Positions 1-6,521 of a stretch of DNA of 34,106 bases are shown piece by piece. This DNA comes from Bacteroidota bacterium (GTDB lineage Bacteria > Bacteroidota > Bacteroidia > Chitinophagales > Chitinophagaceae). The number at the start of each line of letters is the position of its first letter. The first letter of the stretch is position 1. Position numbers and translations under genes: made by a program. The DNA is taken from contig JABDBG010000024.1 of assembly GCA_013288745.1 (NCBI GenBank), forward strand, positions 1-34,106, read 5' to 3'. A model generated the notes under the pieces. The model ran no database searches, was not told where the DNA came from, and saw nothing but the letters and a program-made list of their open reading frames with translations.

Positions 1-479
1 GATGGCAGTACCAGATCAGGAACGATATCATTTTAGATTACCAGATCAATTACGAAAAGAAAATATTGGCTTATAGAAATAACTTTTTATTGAACGGTGC
101 ATCTGAACTTAGAGTAGGAACGCATTCTGATAAACTAACAGCTGGTTTCAATTTTATGGTAGGGAATTTCAATAACAGGTTTTTATCAGTTGCGGCAACA
201 AGGCCGATCAGAAAAAAAGTACAATACTATTTATACGGACAATTAGTAGGCGGTGTTATTGGCTATGACGCAACCTTACAAGGCGGATTGTTTAACAGAA
301 CCAGCCCTTATACTATATCATCAAACGATATTAGCCGTTTTACGGTACAAGCCGATTATGGCATTGTAGTCTGTTTTAGAAAACTATATCTTGAATATTG
401 TCAATCCTATCTATCACAAGAGTTCAACACTGGGCACTATCATCGCTGGGGTGGTATCAGAATAGGGTTTACCATCTAG
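1..479 (+). CDS. LpxR-like lipid A deacylase family protein (DUF2219), C-terminal part
   Basis: The reading frame is open from the left edge (first full codon at position 3) to the TAG at 477-479, so only the C-terminal ~158 residues are visible and the start is outside the window. An internal TTG at 66 is not a credible start because the protein pattern continues upstream of it. The sequence alternates short amphipathic strands, as expected for an outer-membrane beta-barrel, and ends in the aromatic pattern HRWGGIRIGFTI, suitable for barrel insertion. The segment LEYCQSYLSQEF...HRWGG resembles the last strands of the LpxR/DUF2219 family, which removes the 3'-acyloxyacyl chain of lipid A at the outer membrane. 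The active-site region would lie upstream of the window. The family call is from recalled pattern only; another barrel family is possible. Confidence 0.6.
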   Translation, partial: WQYQIRNDIILDYQINYEKKILAYRNNFLLNGASELRVGTHSDKLTAGFNFMVGNFNNRFLSVAATRPIRKKVQYYLYGQLVGGVIGYDATLQGGLFNRTSPYTISSNDISRFTVQADYGIVVCFRKLYLEYCQSYLSQEFNTGHYHRWGGIRIGFTI

Positions 480-561
480 TAATTAGGTTAATCTTAACAA
501 AAGAAAGCAATCTATTTAGCCTGTTTTATCGTTTATCAAGTAATAAAATCAATCATATATT

Positions 562-1074
562 ATGCGCCATTTTAAACCTTTTATCTTCATGAGTATTGTA
601 TTTTTATCGTTACAAGCTTGTGCACAACAAAAACCTGTAGTAGATTATGATCATTCAAAAAATCCATATTATTCGCATACCAGTCAAACTCCTGTAACTG
701 CCAGTAACGATTTTTGGGTAAAAATACTACCGCCGGAAGTTTACCAGATCGCACGTGAGCAGGGAACAGAGCAACCTTTCACCGGCAAATATTGGGATAA
801 CCATAAAAAAGGTATTTATTATTGTGCTATTTGTGGTAATCCTTTATATAGTTCTGATGCAAAATTTGAAAGTGGTACAGGGTGGCCAAGCTTTTACCAG
901 GTATTGGACCCCGCAAGTGTTTTTCTAAAAGCTGATGCTGATGGAGAACGTACTGAAGTTGAATGTAAAAGATGCCACTCACATTTAGGACATGTATTCG
1001 ATGATGGCCCTGCTCCTACTTACAAACGCTTTTGCATGGACGGCGATGTATTGGATTTTGTCCCAACTAAATAA
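562..1074 (+). CDS. msrB: Peptide-methionine (R)-S-oxide reductase MsrB, lipoprotein form
   Basis: Reduces the R-epimer of methionine sulfoxide in proteins. The 170-residue product has a lipoprotein signal (hydrophobic run, then SLQAC with the lipidated Cys at residue 20), so it probably acts on envelope proteins from a membrane anchor. The MsrB domain covers about residues 48-168. Zinc ligands are two CxxC pairs (Cys88/Cys91 and Cys135/Cys138). The family motif GTGWPSF is at 105-111, HSHLGHVFDDGP follows, and the resolving/catalytic Cys158 sits in RFCMDG, where many homologues read RYCINS or similar. The length fits a single-domain MsrB plus a signal peptide. ATG at 562 is chosen because it gives a complete signal peptide. 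It has its own terminator at 1104-1130. The lipoprotein localisation is inferred from the lipobox; the enzyme call is secure. Confidence 0.95.
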   Translation: MRHFKPFIFMSIVFLSLQACAQQKPVVDYDHSKNPYYSHTSQTPVTASNDFWVKILPPEVYQIAREQGTEQPFTGKYWDNHKKGIYYCAICGNPLYSSDAKFESGTGWPSFYQVLDPASVFLKADADGERTEVECKRCHSHLGHVFDDGPAPTYKRFCMDGDVLDFVPTK

Positions 1075-1103
1075 CAATAGTTCCTATTTTATACTTTTCA
1101 CAT

Positions 1104-1130
1104 GAGCGAAGTCAACACACTTCGCTCTTT
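1104..1130 (+). terminator. Rho-independent terminator after msrB
   Basis: A 9-bp perfect stem GAGCGAAGT / ACTTCGCTC with a 6-nt loop is followed by TTTTAATTT on the plus strand, 30 nt after the msrB stop. Confidence 0.85.
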
Positions 1131-1257
1131 TAATTTGCGCACGGATATTAACAGTGTTCCCACCTGTATAAAGATTTCCCCAATAAGACAGTTTTTACCA
1201 ATCGGATAGCCTCCGGAAAAATGGTTCGGGATTTGAATAGTATTAGTAAACTCATCA

Positions 1258-1791
1258 ATGATTATGAAAAGAATAATGATATTTAGTGCATTAGCACTTT
1301 TAATTTGTAGTACATCCTGCAAAAAGATCGACCAGCTTCTTACATTCACTATTTCGAATGAAGACTCTATAACGATACCGGCTTCAAGTCCGCTTAATTT
1401 GCCGATTGATTTTTTGACTCCGAATAATACAACCAATTCATCCGAGGCTTTTTCTAGTAATAACACAGATGCAAATCATGTTAAAAACATCTACCTTAAA
1501 AGCCTTGTATTAACTATTACGAACCCGTCAAATCAGAATTTTAATTTTCTGAAATCTATCAATATCTATATTTCAACAGATTCTTCAAATGAGATATTGT
1601 TGGCTTCTCTTAATACGATCCCGCAAAATGTTAATTCGATTGCACTTATTCCAACATCGGCTGCATTAGATACCTATGTAAAGGCATCGAGTTATAATTT
1701 AAGAACTCAAATAACTACGGATCAGAATTTATCGCAGGATGTTACTGTTAAAGCAGATTCAAAATTTCAGGTAACGGCTAAGGTATTATAG
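1258..1791 (+). CDS. Unrecognised small lipoprotein
   Basis: A 177-residue protein with a clear lipoprotein signal: hydrophobic stretch at residues 5-18 and lipobox CSTSC with Cys21, followed by KK. Lysines after the lipidated Cys rather than the Ser-Asp-rich surface-export signal described in some Bacteroidota suggest, weakly, periplasmic retention. The mature part is rich in Asn, Ser and Thr and looks all-beta, with strands such as KSLVLTITNPS and KSINIYIST, and ends with DVTVKADSKFQVTAKVL. This gives the impression of a single immunoglobulin-like or LEA-like beta sandwich, but I do not recognise a family. ATG at 1258 and ATG at 1264 are both possible starts; either leaves an intact signal. 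It is convergent with the GH87-like gene and separated from it by a shared terminator. Confidence 0.8.
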   Translation: MIMKRIMIFSALALLICSTSCKKIDQLLTFTISNEDSITIPASSPLNLPIDFLTPNNTTNSSEAFSSNNTDANHVKNIYLKSLVLTITNPSNQNFNFLKSINIYISTDSSNEILLASLNTIPQNVNSIALIPTSAALDTYVKASSYNLRTQITTDQNLSQDVTVKADSKFQVTAKVL

Positions 1792-1807
1792 CTGTATCTA
1801 TCTAATA

Positions 1808-1838
1808 AAAAGCCTTGTAAATATTTTACAAGGCTTTT
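1808..1838. terminator. Bidirectional terminator between convergent genes
   Basis: A perfect 14-bp stem (AAAAGCCTTGTAAA / TTTACAAGGCTTTT) with a 3-nt loop. Its A/T flanks act as T-tracts on both strands, so it can serve both the lipoprotein gene on the left and the minus-strand glucanase gene on the right. Confidence 0.88.
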
Positions 1839-1859
1839 GTGTTTACTGCAAATAGCGTT

Positions 1860-3584
1860 CTATTTAATTATCATGAAATTGCCTGATTCATTTTTAATGT
1901 CAGCAATAACAGAATTTTTAATAGTTAGACTTCCGTGTGCCCCACTCGAAATATACAAACTATGTTTATCTTTTGTGCCGATGCCAGAATTTGTAATGTT
2001 TAGATTTTGTAAGGTAACATTTGATAACACACCAATTTTATCAGCTTCGTTTTTAGCAATCACGCTTAATCCGTTTGATAAACTATTTTCGATATTTATA
2101 TTCTTGATCTCAACTCCCGAGATATTGCGTTTATCAAGACAGATCTCAAAAGATGCGCGCCAGGCCCAGTCGTGATCAAAACCGCCGCTTCTTCTAATGG
2201 TACAATCTTCAATAATTGTTGTGCCGCTAAAATTATTATCGATATGCGCATTTTTATCATCTGTAGGAAAAGTTGTGCTGATAAGAATAGCAGCTCCCTG
2301 AGAAATATCAGTAAATAGACAATTTTTAATGGCATTGCTATTCGCCCCATAAATAGCAGCGCCGTTTGCCAGATAGGGCAACTCTGCAGTACAATGAGCA
2401 ATAAGATTAAATCCTGGTAAAAATTGTTCCTTTCCACGTACTGTTGGCCAGATAGCAAAACAATCGTCGCCAGTACCTCTTGCAGTACAATTGTCTATCG
2501 TTGATTCTGCCATGCCATTACAAAAATTTATTCCGTCGGCCATTGTATTGCGCATGCGGCAGCCTGCAATTTTTAACTTGCTTGAGTTCTCGATCCACAT
2601 GCCGACTTTTGTATGCTCGATCCAGATACGCGAAATAGTTGAGTTTATTCCGTAAGTGCCTACGATGCCATCATTGTCTTCATCATCGTTTCTGTAATTC
2701 AGTTTGCCATCGATCGCAAAATCGGCAATATGTATATTATTGCCAGTACCTTTCAATCTCACTCTTCTGCTGGCATCAGTATATAATTTTTCATCCCCAA
2801 CAAAGGTTGTATACCACATTCCTGCGCCTTGAACTGTTATGTTTGGCGGTAAAATTATATCACCTGTAATTTTAAAAGTCCCGGCAGGAATAAAAACTAT
2901 TTTTCCTGTCTCTGTTGCTTTTGCAATACATTTTTTGAAGGCTTCTGTATAATCATCAGAAGAATCGCTTCCGCGAAAAGCATTATCAGTAATTGACAGA
3001 GAATTCAATGGAGCAATTACCGGCGGAGCTACATTTTCAAGATCAACAAGATCGATAATACAATAGCTGGCACTATCTTCTGCCTGGTCATTACGTTGTA
3101 TGCGGATGATATCGCCTTTTTTTATTACAAGATCCTTTATACGTATCTCATCGTAAAAATGCCTTGGAACCCCTGCAGAAGGGTCATTGGTAAAAGGATA
3201 CTTACCATACATCCAGGAATTGCGTGATGAAATAGGATGTTGTTGTTGCAGCGTATCATTTTTATAAATAGCTAAAGTAGAACGTAGGCCTCCACCTTGT
3301 TTGCTATCAGGCAGGTTGAATCTGATCACCATACTATTGGCTATAGCAGATGAAGTAAATTCAATAAATTGTTTGTTGGAACTAAGTCGCACACATTTTT
3401 GTCCTGATGATTCCGTTTCAACCTGGTAGGGGTCATATTTTGGGCCCATAACAGTTCCTGTCGTATTCATATTCTCTGCTTCATAGGTTATCCAGGGTAT
3501 AATGGCGCCGCATTTTTGTTGGGCCGAGCATAGCAAACTGCTAAAAGCTAAAAAGATCAGCATGCATTGTTGTTTCACATTCAT
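1860..3584 (-). CDS. Secreted GH87-like alpha-1,3-glucanase / mycodextranase
   Basis: A 574-residue exported protein (signal peptide about 1-21, ending CSAQQ). The N-terminal region (~30-185), with TYEAE, RFNLPDS, RHFYDE and GDIIRIQ, resembles the CBM6/35/36-like beta-sandwich that precedes GH87 catalytic domains. From ~190 to the end is a right-handed parallel beta-helix of the pectate-lyase-3 type, with IVFIPAGTFKITGDI and GAGMWYTTFVGD. GH87 enzymes hydrolyse alpha-1,3 or mixed alpha-1,3/1,4-glucans and use three Asp residues. Candidates here are Asp350 in ADGIN and Asp373-Asp374 in GTGDDCFAIWP; the 23/24-residue spacing matches the spacing I recall for characterised GH87 enzymes. This is shorter than many GH87 enzymes, which carry extra binding modules. 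It is monocistronic and ends in the terminator at 1808-1838. The substrate is inferred; another beta-helix polysaccharidase is the main alternative. Confidence 0.82.
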   Translation of the reverse strand: MNVKQQCMLIFLAFSSLLCSAQQKCGAIIPWITYEAENMNTTGTVMGPKYDPYQVETESSGQKCVRLSSNKQFIEFTSSAIANSMVIRFNLPDSKQGGGLRSTLAIYKNDTLQQQHPISSRNSWMYGKYPFTNDPSAGVPRHFYDEIRIKDLVIKKGDIIRIQRNDQAEDSASYCIIDLVDLENVAPPVIAPLNSLSITDNAFRGSDSSDDYTEAFKKCIAKATETGKIVFIPAGTFKITGDIILPPNITVQGAGMWYTTFVGDEKLYTDASRRVRLKGTGNNIHIADFAIDGKLNYRNDDEDNDGIVGTYGINSTISRIWIEHTKVGMWIENSSKLKIAGCRMRNTMADGINFCNGMAESTIDNCTARGTGDDCFAIWPTVRGKEQFLPGFNLIAHCTAELPYLANGAAIYGANSNAIKNCLFTDISQGAAILISTTFPTDDKNAHIDNNFSGTTIIEDCTIRRSGGFDHDWAWRASFEICLDKRNISGVEIKNINIENSLSNGLSVIAKNEADKIGVLSNVTLQNLNITNSGIGTKDKHSLYISSGAHGSLTIKNSVIADIKNESGNFMIIK

Positions 3585-3616
3585 GATTTTGACAAATTAA
3601 AAGGGTAAAAATAAAA

Positions 3617-3648
3617 ATGGAAACTCTTAATAAATTAAAAGCTTCCAT
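3617..3648 (-). terminator. Probable displaced terminator of the original tRNA-Lys
   Basis: On the minus strand ATGGAA (3648-3643) pairs with TTCCAT (3622-3617), followed by a T-rich run TTTTATTTTT. It lies just outside the left attachment repeat, where the downstream end of an uninterrupted tRNA-Lys gene would be. The stem is short, so the call relies partly on position. Confidence 0.5.
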
Positions 3649-3651
3649 CTG

Positions 3652-3665
3652 GTGACCCCTCAGGG
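3652..3665 (-). repeat. Left attachment-site core (tRNA-derived direct repeat)
   Basis: GTGACCCCTCAGGG, identical and in the same orientation to 10159-10172. To its right the sequence no longer matches a tRNA, so this is a copy of the tRNA 3' end only. To its left, read on the minus strand, the repeat continues as CCA and then the old terminator, marking the chromosomal side. Confidence 0.88.
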
Positions 3666-3703
3666 TTTAATTTTATCCAGTACACATAAGCATTACGCTA
3701 TAG

Positions 3704-3712
3704 TGTAAATAC
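3704..3712 (+). repeat. Single TGTAAATAC motif inside the left end (candidate integrase arm site)
   Basis: Same 9-mer and orientation as the three copies at 10014-10043, 39 bp inside the left core repeat and directly against the stop codon of the leftmost element gene. Presence at both ends fits an arm-type binding site; one copy alone could be chance. Confidence 0.45.
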
Positions 3713-3713
3713 A

Positions 3714-4016
3714 TTATGATTGGTTAATAATCGCTTGTTTTAATCTCTCCAAAGACGCTTGTTTAAAGAGTATTTGATTGCCGTATTTCACGTAATCAAC
3801 TCCTTTAAAAAGATACATATTAACATCACTTATTCCGGTTACACTATCTTTCAATCTTTCCTGAATCCATGTGCGGCTTCTTATTAATATCACTTGCGCT
3901 TCTTCATAAGTAACAAGTTTATCCTCTGCATTAGCCGCGTGAATTTTCAACAGCTTTTTTATGTTGCTGTTTAGCTCGTACATCATTCTGATATCGTCAC
4001 GTGTTGGAAGTGCCAT
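3714..4016 (-). CDS. Small HTH protein, candidate excisionase/directionality factor
   Basis: A 100-residue protein with a central MerR/HTH_17-like segment: VTYEEAQVILIRSRTWIQERL (roughly 35-56) reads as a helix-turn-helix, and YVKYGNQILFKQASLERLKQAI (74-96) is a wing followed by a helix, the layout of excisionase-type DNA-binding proteins in Bacteroidota islands. The N-terminal 30 residues look helical. It begins 1 nt after the stop of the upstream minus-strand regulator, so the two are probably co-transcribed. Its position at the element end opposite the integrase, with a candidate arm site abutting its stop, suggests a role in recombination. That role is inference; a plain transcription factor is equally possible. 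Confidence 0.7.
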   Translation of the reverse strand: MALPTRDDIRMMYELNSNIKKLLKIHAANAEDKLVTYEEAQVILIRSRTWIQERLKDSVTGISDVNMYLFKGVDYVKYGNQILFKQASLERLKQAIINQS

Positions 4017-4017
4017 T

Positions 4018-4239
4018 TTAGTTTGATGATCCGGGATTAATTACTGCACGGATTTTAGCAAGAGTTTCAGGTTTACAAGAACCGGCATTTACTATAACAT
4101 GAAGTTGCTGCCTGCTAATTCCTATTGCTGTCGCAGCATCTATCATAGTGCCTTGTTTTGCAATAAAAGCTTTCAGGAGCCTTTTCTCGCCGCTTATCAT
4201 CTTTTCGCTGTTTTTGCGCCTTAATATTGTTTTTTCCAT
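4018..4239 (-). CDS. Small helix-turn-helix regulator
   Basis: A 73-residue basic protein. Residues ~20-68 form a short HTH unit: LLKAFIAKQGTMIDAATAIG then ISRQQLHVIVNAGSCKPETLAKI, in which AATAIGISRQQLHVIVNA is the helix-turn-helix and KPETLAKI the following helix typical of XRE/Cro-like proteins. There is no dimerisation or sensor domain. ATG at 4239 is preceded by a matching -7 box at 4269-4276, and the presumed -33 region overlaps AGAGCAAAA repeats, so it may regulate itself and the divergent gene at 4355. It heads a two-gene minus-strand operon with the candidate excisionase. Recognised as HTH by pattern only. Confidence 0.75.
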   Translation of the reverse strand: MEKTILRRKNSEKMISGEKRLLKAFIAKQGTMIDAATAIGISRQQLHVIVNAGSCKPETLAKIRAVINPGSSN

Positions 4240-4268
4240 AAATAGACTTTACATTTGTCTTGACAGTG

Positions 4269-4276
4269 CAAACATA
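4269..4276 (-). promoter_or_regulatory. Promoter -7 box for the leftward HTH operon
   Basis: TATGTTTG on the minus strand matches the Bacteroidota consensus TAnnTTTG and is followed by C. The start codon at 4239 is 29 nt downstream. A TTG that could act as the -33 element is at 4301-4299, 22 nt upstream, slightly longer than the usual spacing. Confidence 0.6.
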
Positions 4277-4290
4277 AGAACAAAAAGATT

Positions 4291-4312
4291 AAATAGAGCA
4301 AAAAGAGCAATT
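4291..4312 (+). promoter_or_regulatory. Tandem AGAGCAA repeats, candidate operator
   Basis: Two adjacent A-rich copies of AGAGCAA (4295-4301 and 4304-4310) overlap the presumed -33 element of the leftward HTH operon. A third copy in the same orientation lies at 5071-5077, just before the GTG start of the repressor-like gene at 5089. Repetition in front of two regulator genes of the same element suggests a shared operator. Confidence 0.4.
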
Positions 4313-4317
4313 AATTT

Positions 4318-4335
4318 TATTAACATATGTTAATA
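4318..4335. promoter_or_regulatory. 18-bp perfect palindrome, candidate operator
   Basis: TATTAACATATGTTAATA is its own reverse complement and lies 20 bp upstream of the ATG at 4355, in the divergent region between regulator and rightward operon. A dimeric repressor site is the natural reading; no T-tract follows, so a terminator is unlikely. Confidence 0.55.
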
Positions 4336-4354
4336 TTGTGATTTACAATTAGAT

Positions 4355-5044
4355 ATGGAGAATGATTCGTTAAATAAATCTTTGTTGTATTTGTATGAAA
4401 ACAAGAATAAAGAGTTTAATTCAGATGGATTGAGCTATATGCCAAATGAAAGAATTGGTAGGGATGAATCTAAAAGGTTATTTCATACATTAGTCAATAG
4501 TAAGTTAGTAGATCAGCGAACATCGCTAAGACAAGGAGTTCAGGGACCTTATCATGAAACTGTTTATCAGATAAGTTCTTATGGGATTGATTTTATTGAA
4601 ACAGCACCTCCTGAATATAAAGGGCGTGAATATTTTTATCATCTATTCTTAATAATTGATGAAAAATATACGCAAAATAGAAAGGAATCTTTAGAGGCTG
4701 AGCATACATTTTCTGTAATAAAAGCAAACGATTCTATTGTTGAACTCAATACAGAAACGAAAAAGTACTATAAAAATCAAGAAGAAATAAATGAATCAAT
4801 AGTTGAATTAAACAAAACGACGAGGAATGCTACATATGTTATTGCGTTAGCCGCAATAGTATCTGCTGTTTTTACAGCGATACCGTATGTTTATCCTAGG
4901 GCCAATTATGAATTAAAGCCAAAAAGCATATTGTCACAAGAAAAAAAGACCCTGATACCAAGAGACAAAACATTGCAATATCAAACAAGGATTGACTCAC
5001 TTTATTTGATAACGGAAAACGATTCTTTAATAATTTTTCCATGA
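4355..5044 (+). CDS. Winged-helix, coiled-coil, single-TM protein of unknown function
   Basis: A 229-residue protein I cannot assign to a family. Residues ~1-85 look like a winged helix: ESKRLFHTLVNSKLVDQR resembles the helical part and ETVYQISSYGIDFIE the wing strand and next helix. Residues ~100-158 are strongly helical and contain a repeat, NDSIVELNTETK (125-136) and NESIVELNKTTR (146-157), exactly 21 residues (three heptads) apart, so a coiled coil is likely. One transmembrane helix covers ~159-180, followed by a ~50-residue basic-to-acidic tail. No signal peptide is visible; the winged helix is probably cytoplasmic and the tail outside. The layout suggests a membrane-tethered sensor or DNA-binding protein. 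It is the first gene of the rightward run, behind the 18-bp palindrome. Confidence 0.7.
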   Translation: MENDSLNKSLLYLYENKNKEFNSDGLSYMPNERIGRDESKRLFHTLVNSKLVDQRTSLRQGVQGPYHETVYQISSYGIDFIETAPPEYKGREYFYHLFLIIDEKYTQNRKESLEAEHTFSVIKANDSIVELNTETKKYYKNQEEINESIVELNKTTRNATYVIALAAIVSAVFTAIPYVYPRANYELKPKSILSQEKKTLIPRDKTLQYQTRIDSLYLITENDSLIIFP

Positions 5045-5088
5045 TGTTTTTTACAAAAATAAGGATAAAAAGAGCAAAATAAACAATA

Positions 5089-5508
5089 GTGAATAGGTTA
5101 CAACTTAGAGAAGCTATCGAGATATTGAATAAAAAAGGATATAGCAATGGCGCTATAAGCGAAGGCGTTGGCATTACTATAGGTCATTTATCAAGAATGC
5201 TAACGGATAAAGAAGCTGGTAGAAAAGCCATTACCAAAAAATTTATATCATCTTTTCAAAGGCAATTTGGTAAGTTTTTGCCAATAGAATTATTTGATGA
5301 TGAAATAATAGTTAAAACAGATCCAGGCACCATAATAGAGAAGCAGATACAGCATGAAGCATGGCTTAACGTTTTGGAGGGGATGATCGTTTCTTTGGTT
5401 CACGATAAGACTGATCGGTCAATAGTTTCGATAATCTCTCAACTAAAGAAAGAGAAGGCGATGGAGGCCGACAGGATTTCGGACGAACTACGCCGGAAAA
5501 AGAAATAG
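5089..5508 (+). CDS. Repressor-like HTH transcriptional regulator
   Basis: A 139-residue protein starting at GTG 5089; no ATG in frame gives a complete HTH. The N-terminal ~45 residues form a helix-turn-helix, REAIEILNKKGYSNGAISEG then VGITIGHLSRMLTDKEAGRK, followed by ITKKFISSFQRQFGKFLP, the pattern of Bacteroidota phage or island XRE-like repressors. The rest (75-139) is helical and highly charged and ends DELRRKKK, plausibly oligomerising. It lies 44 nt after the upstream gene, and an AGAGCAA copy (5071-5077) lies just before its start, which suggests autoregulation. No signal peptide or membrane segment is seen. Confidence 0.78.
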   Translation: MNRLQLREAIEILNKKGYSNGAISEGVGITIGHLSRMLTDKEAGRKAITKKFISSFQRQFGKFLPIELFDDEIIVKTDPGTIIEKQIQHEAWLNVLEGMIVSLVHDKTDRSIVSIISQLKKEKAMEADRISDELRRKKK

Positions 5509-5687
5509 TTTTTTTCAAAATAGCATTGTTTAAGTGGGGTTATCAAAGATTGAGGACAAACATACACACTTATAAATGACTATCAACATTACTAAAATCA
5601 ATGTATATATGAAAAATTTATATTTTAACAAATAGACAACTATACCTATAAGAAAAACCTCATAAATAAAAGTTTAAACACCGGATT

Positions 5688-6044
5688 ATGAAAAAAATAT
5701 TTACAATTATAGCTGCTGCAGTATTATTTACATCATGCAAAAAAGCATCTATATCAAACAAAGGATTGGGAACACTTTATATAACGGCAACTGCGCAAAG
5801 CGGAGGAGGAAATACCGAAGTCAGGTTTGCAATACTTGATAAAAACAGACAACCTATATCTTCTCCAGCGGATATAACCATTATTGCCTCTGTTCCATTG
5901 AATGGTGGTAATATTTTAGATACAGCGATGATTCTATCAAATTACAGCTATGTATATAGCCAATTGAATGGATCTGTAGGTAATACAGTAGAATGCCATA
6001 TTGTAAATGCTACTGCCACTGGGTATACTTTTACTTATCAATAA
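5688..6044 (+). CDS. Small lipoprotein of the element
   Basis: A 118-residue protein with signal MKKIFTIIAAAVLFTSC; the lipobox Cys is residue 17 and is followed by KK. The mature ~100 residues are Gly/Ser/Thr-rich and look all-beta (GTLYITATAQSGGG, EVRFAILDKNRQP, ADITIIASVPL, VECHIVNATATGYTFTYQ), suggesting a small beta-sandwich. No family recognised. It starts a rightward cluster of three exported products after a 179-bp gap in which I see no convincing promoter or RNA. A short shared string, CCGGATTAT, occurs just before its ATG (5681-5689) and before the next gene (6058-6066). Confidence 0.75.
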   Translation: MKKIFTIIAAAVLFTSCKKASISNKGLGTLYITATAQSGGGNTEVRFAILDKNRQPISSPADITIIASVPLNGGNILDTAMILSNYSYVYSQLNGSVGNTVECHIVNATATGYTFTYQ

Positions 6045-6085
6045 CAAAATCAATTAACCGGATTATAAAAATTAAAACAAACCAT

Positions 6086-6505
6086 ATGAAAAAAATATTA
6101 TTAGGCTTTTTACTACTACCCCTTTTCCCTAAAGCTCAACAAATAGACAGTTTGGCTTTGAGTAGACTTTTAGATAATCAAAACGTTTTGCAAAGACGTA
6201 TGGACGAAAGCGGCAAGGAAATTATTAAATACCGCGTTCTTTCTAGCGTTGGTAACGGATTAGAAGGATTGGGTGCGATAGGGGTAGTAGTATCAACAGT
6301 TAGTATAGCTGACCTTTCAAGTCAAAACAATGGATATATAGGAGATGACAATAAAAGTAAAATAAGCACTTATAAATCAATAATTGGAGTTAGCGCCGGT
6401 GTTGCTATTGTTGGCTTTGTTATTCATGCAATTGGATTGGATCACTTAAATAGAGCGGCGCTTAAATTACAAGGCACCTCCATTGTAATGCCATTTGGTA
6501 AATAA
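6086..6505 (+). CDS. Exported two-TM small protein, paralogue of the next gene
   Basis: A 139-residue product starting at ATG 6086; an open frame upstream to 5993 adds a cysteine- and aromatic-rich stretch that overlaps the preceding gene and lacks signal character, so I reject it. An N-terminal signal (MKKILLGFLLLPLFPKAQQ) precedes a helical segment and two hydrophobic Gly-rich stretches (about 60-78 and 98-118) separated by a polar, Asn/Asp-rich loop. The last ~22 residues, DHLNRAALKLQGTSIVMPFG, align without gaps to the end of the next gene's product. Function unknown; probably inner-membrane or periplasmic. It is 41 nt after the lipoprotein gene and 16 nt before its paralogue, so the three are likely one operon. 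Confidence 0.75.
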   Translation: MKKILLGFLLLPLFPKAQQIDSLALSRLLDNQNVLQRRMDESGKEIIKYRVLSSVGNGLEGLGAIGVVVSTVSIADLSSQNNGYIGDDNKSKISTYKSIIGVSAGVAIVGFVIHAIGLDHLNRAALKLQGTSIVMPFGK

Positions 6506-6521
6506 CTAAAATATATATTAT

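Noticed and set aside
1098-1466. Minus-strand open frame of 122 codons
   Set aside because: It overlaps the msrB terminator and most of a credible plus-strand lipoprotein gene, and has no recognisable domain.
5509-5687. Small RNA or retron-type RNA in the 179-bp gap of the element
   Set aside because: No stable long hairpin, T-run terminator or reverse transcriptase gene is seen.
5993-6085. Upstream extension of the exported protein at 6086
   Set aside because: It overlaps the preceding lipoprotein gene in another frame and would bury the signal peptide.
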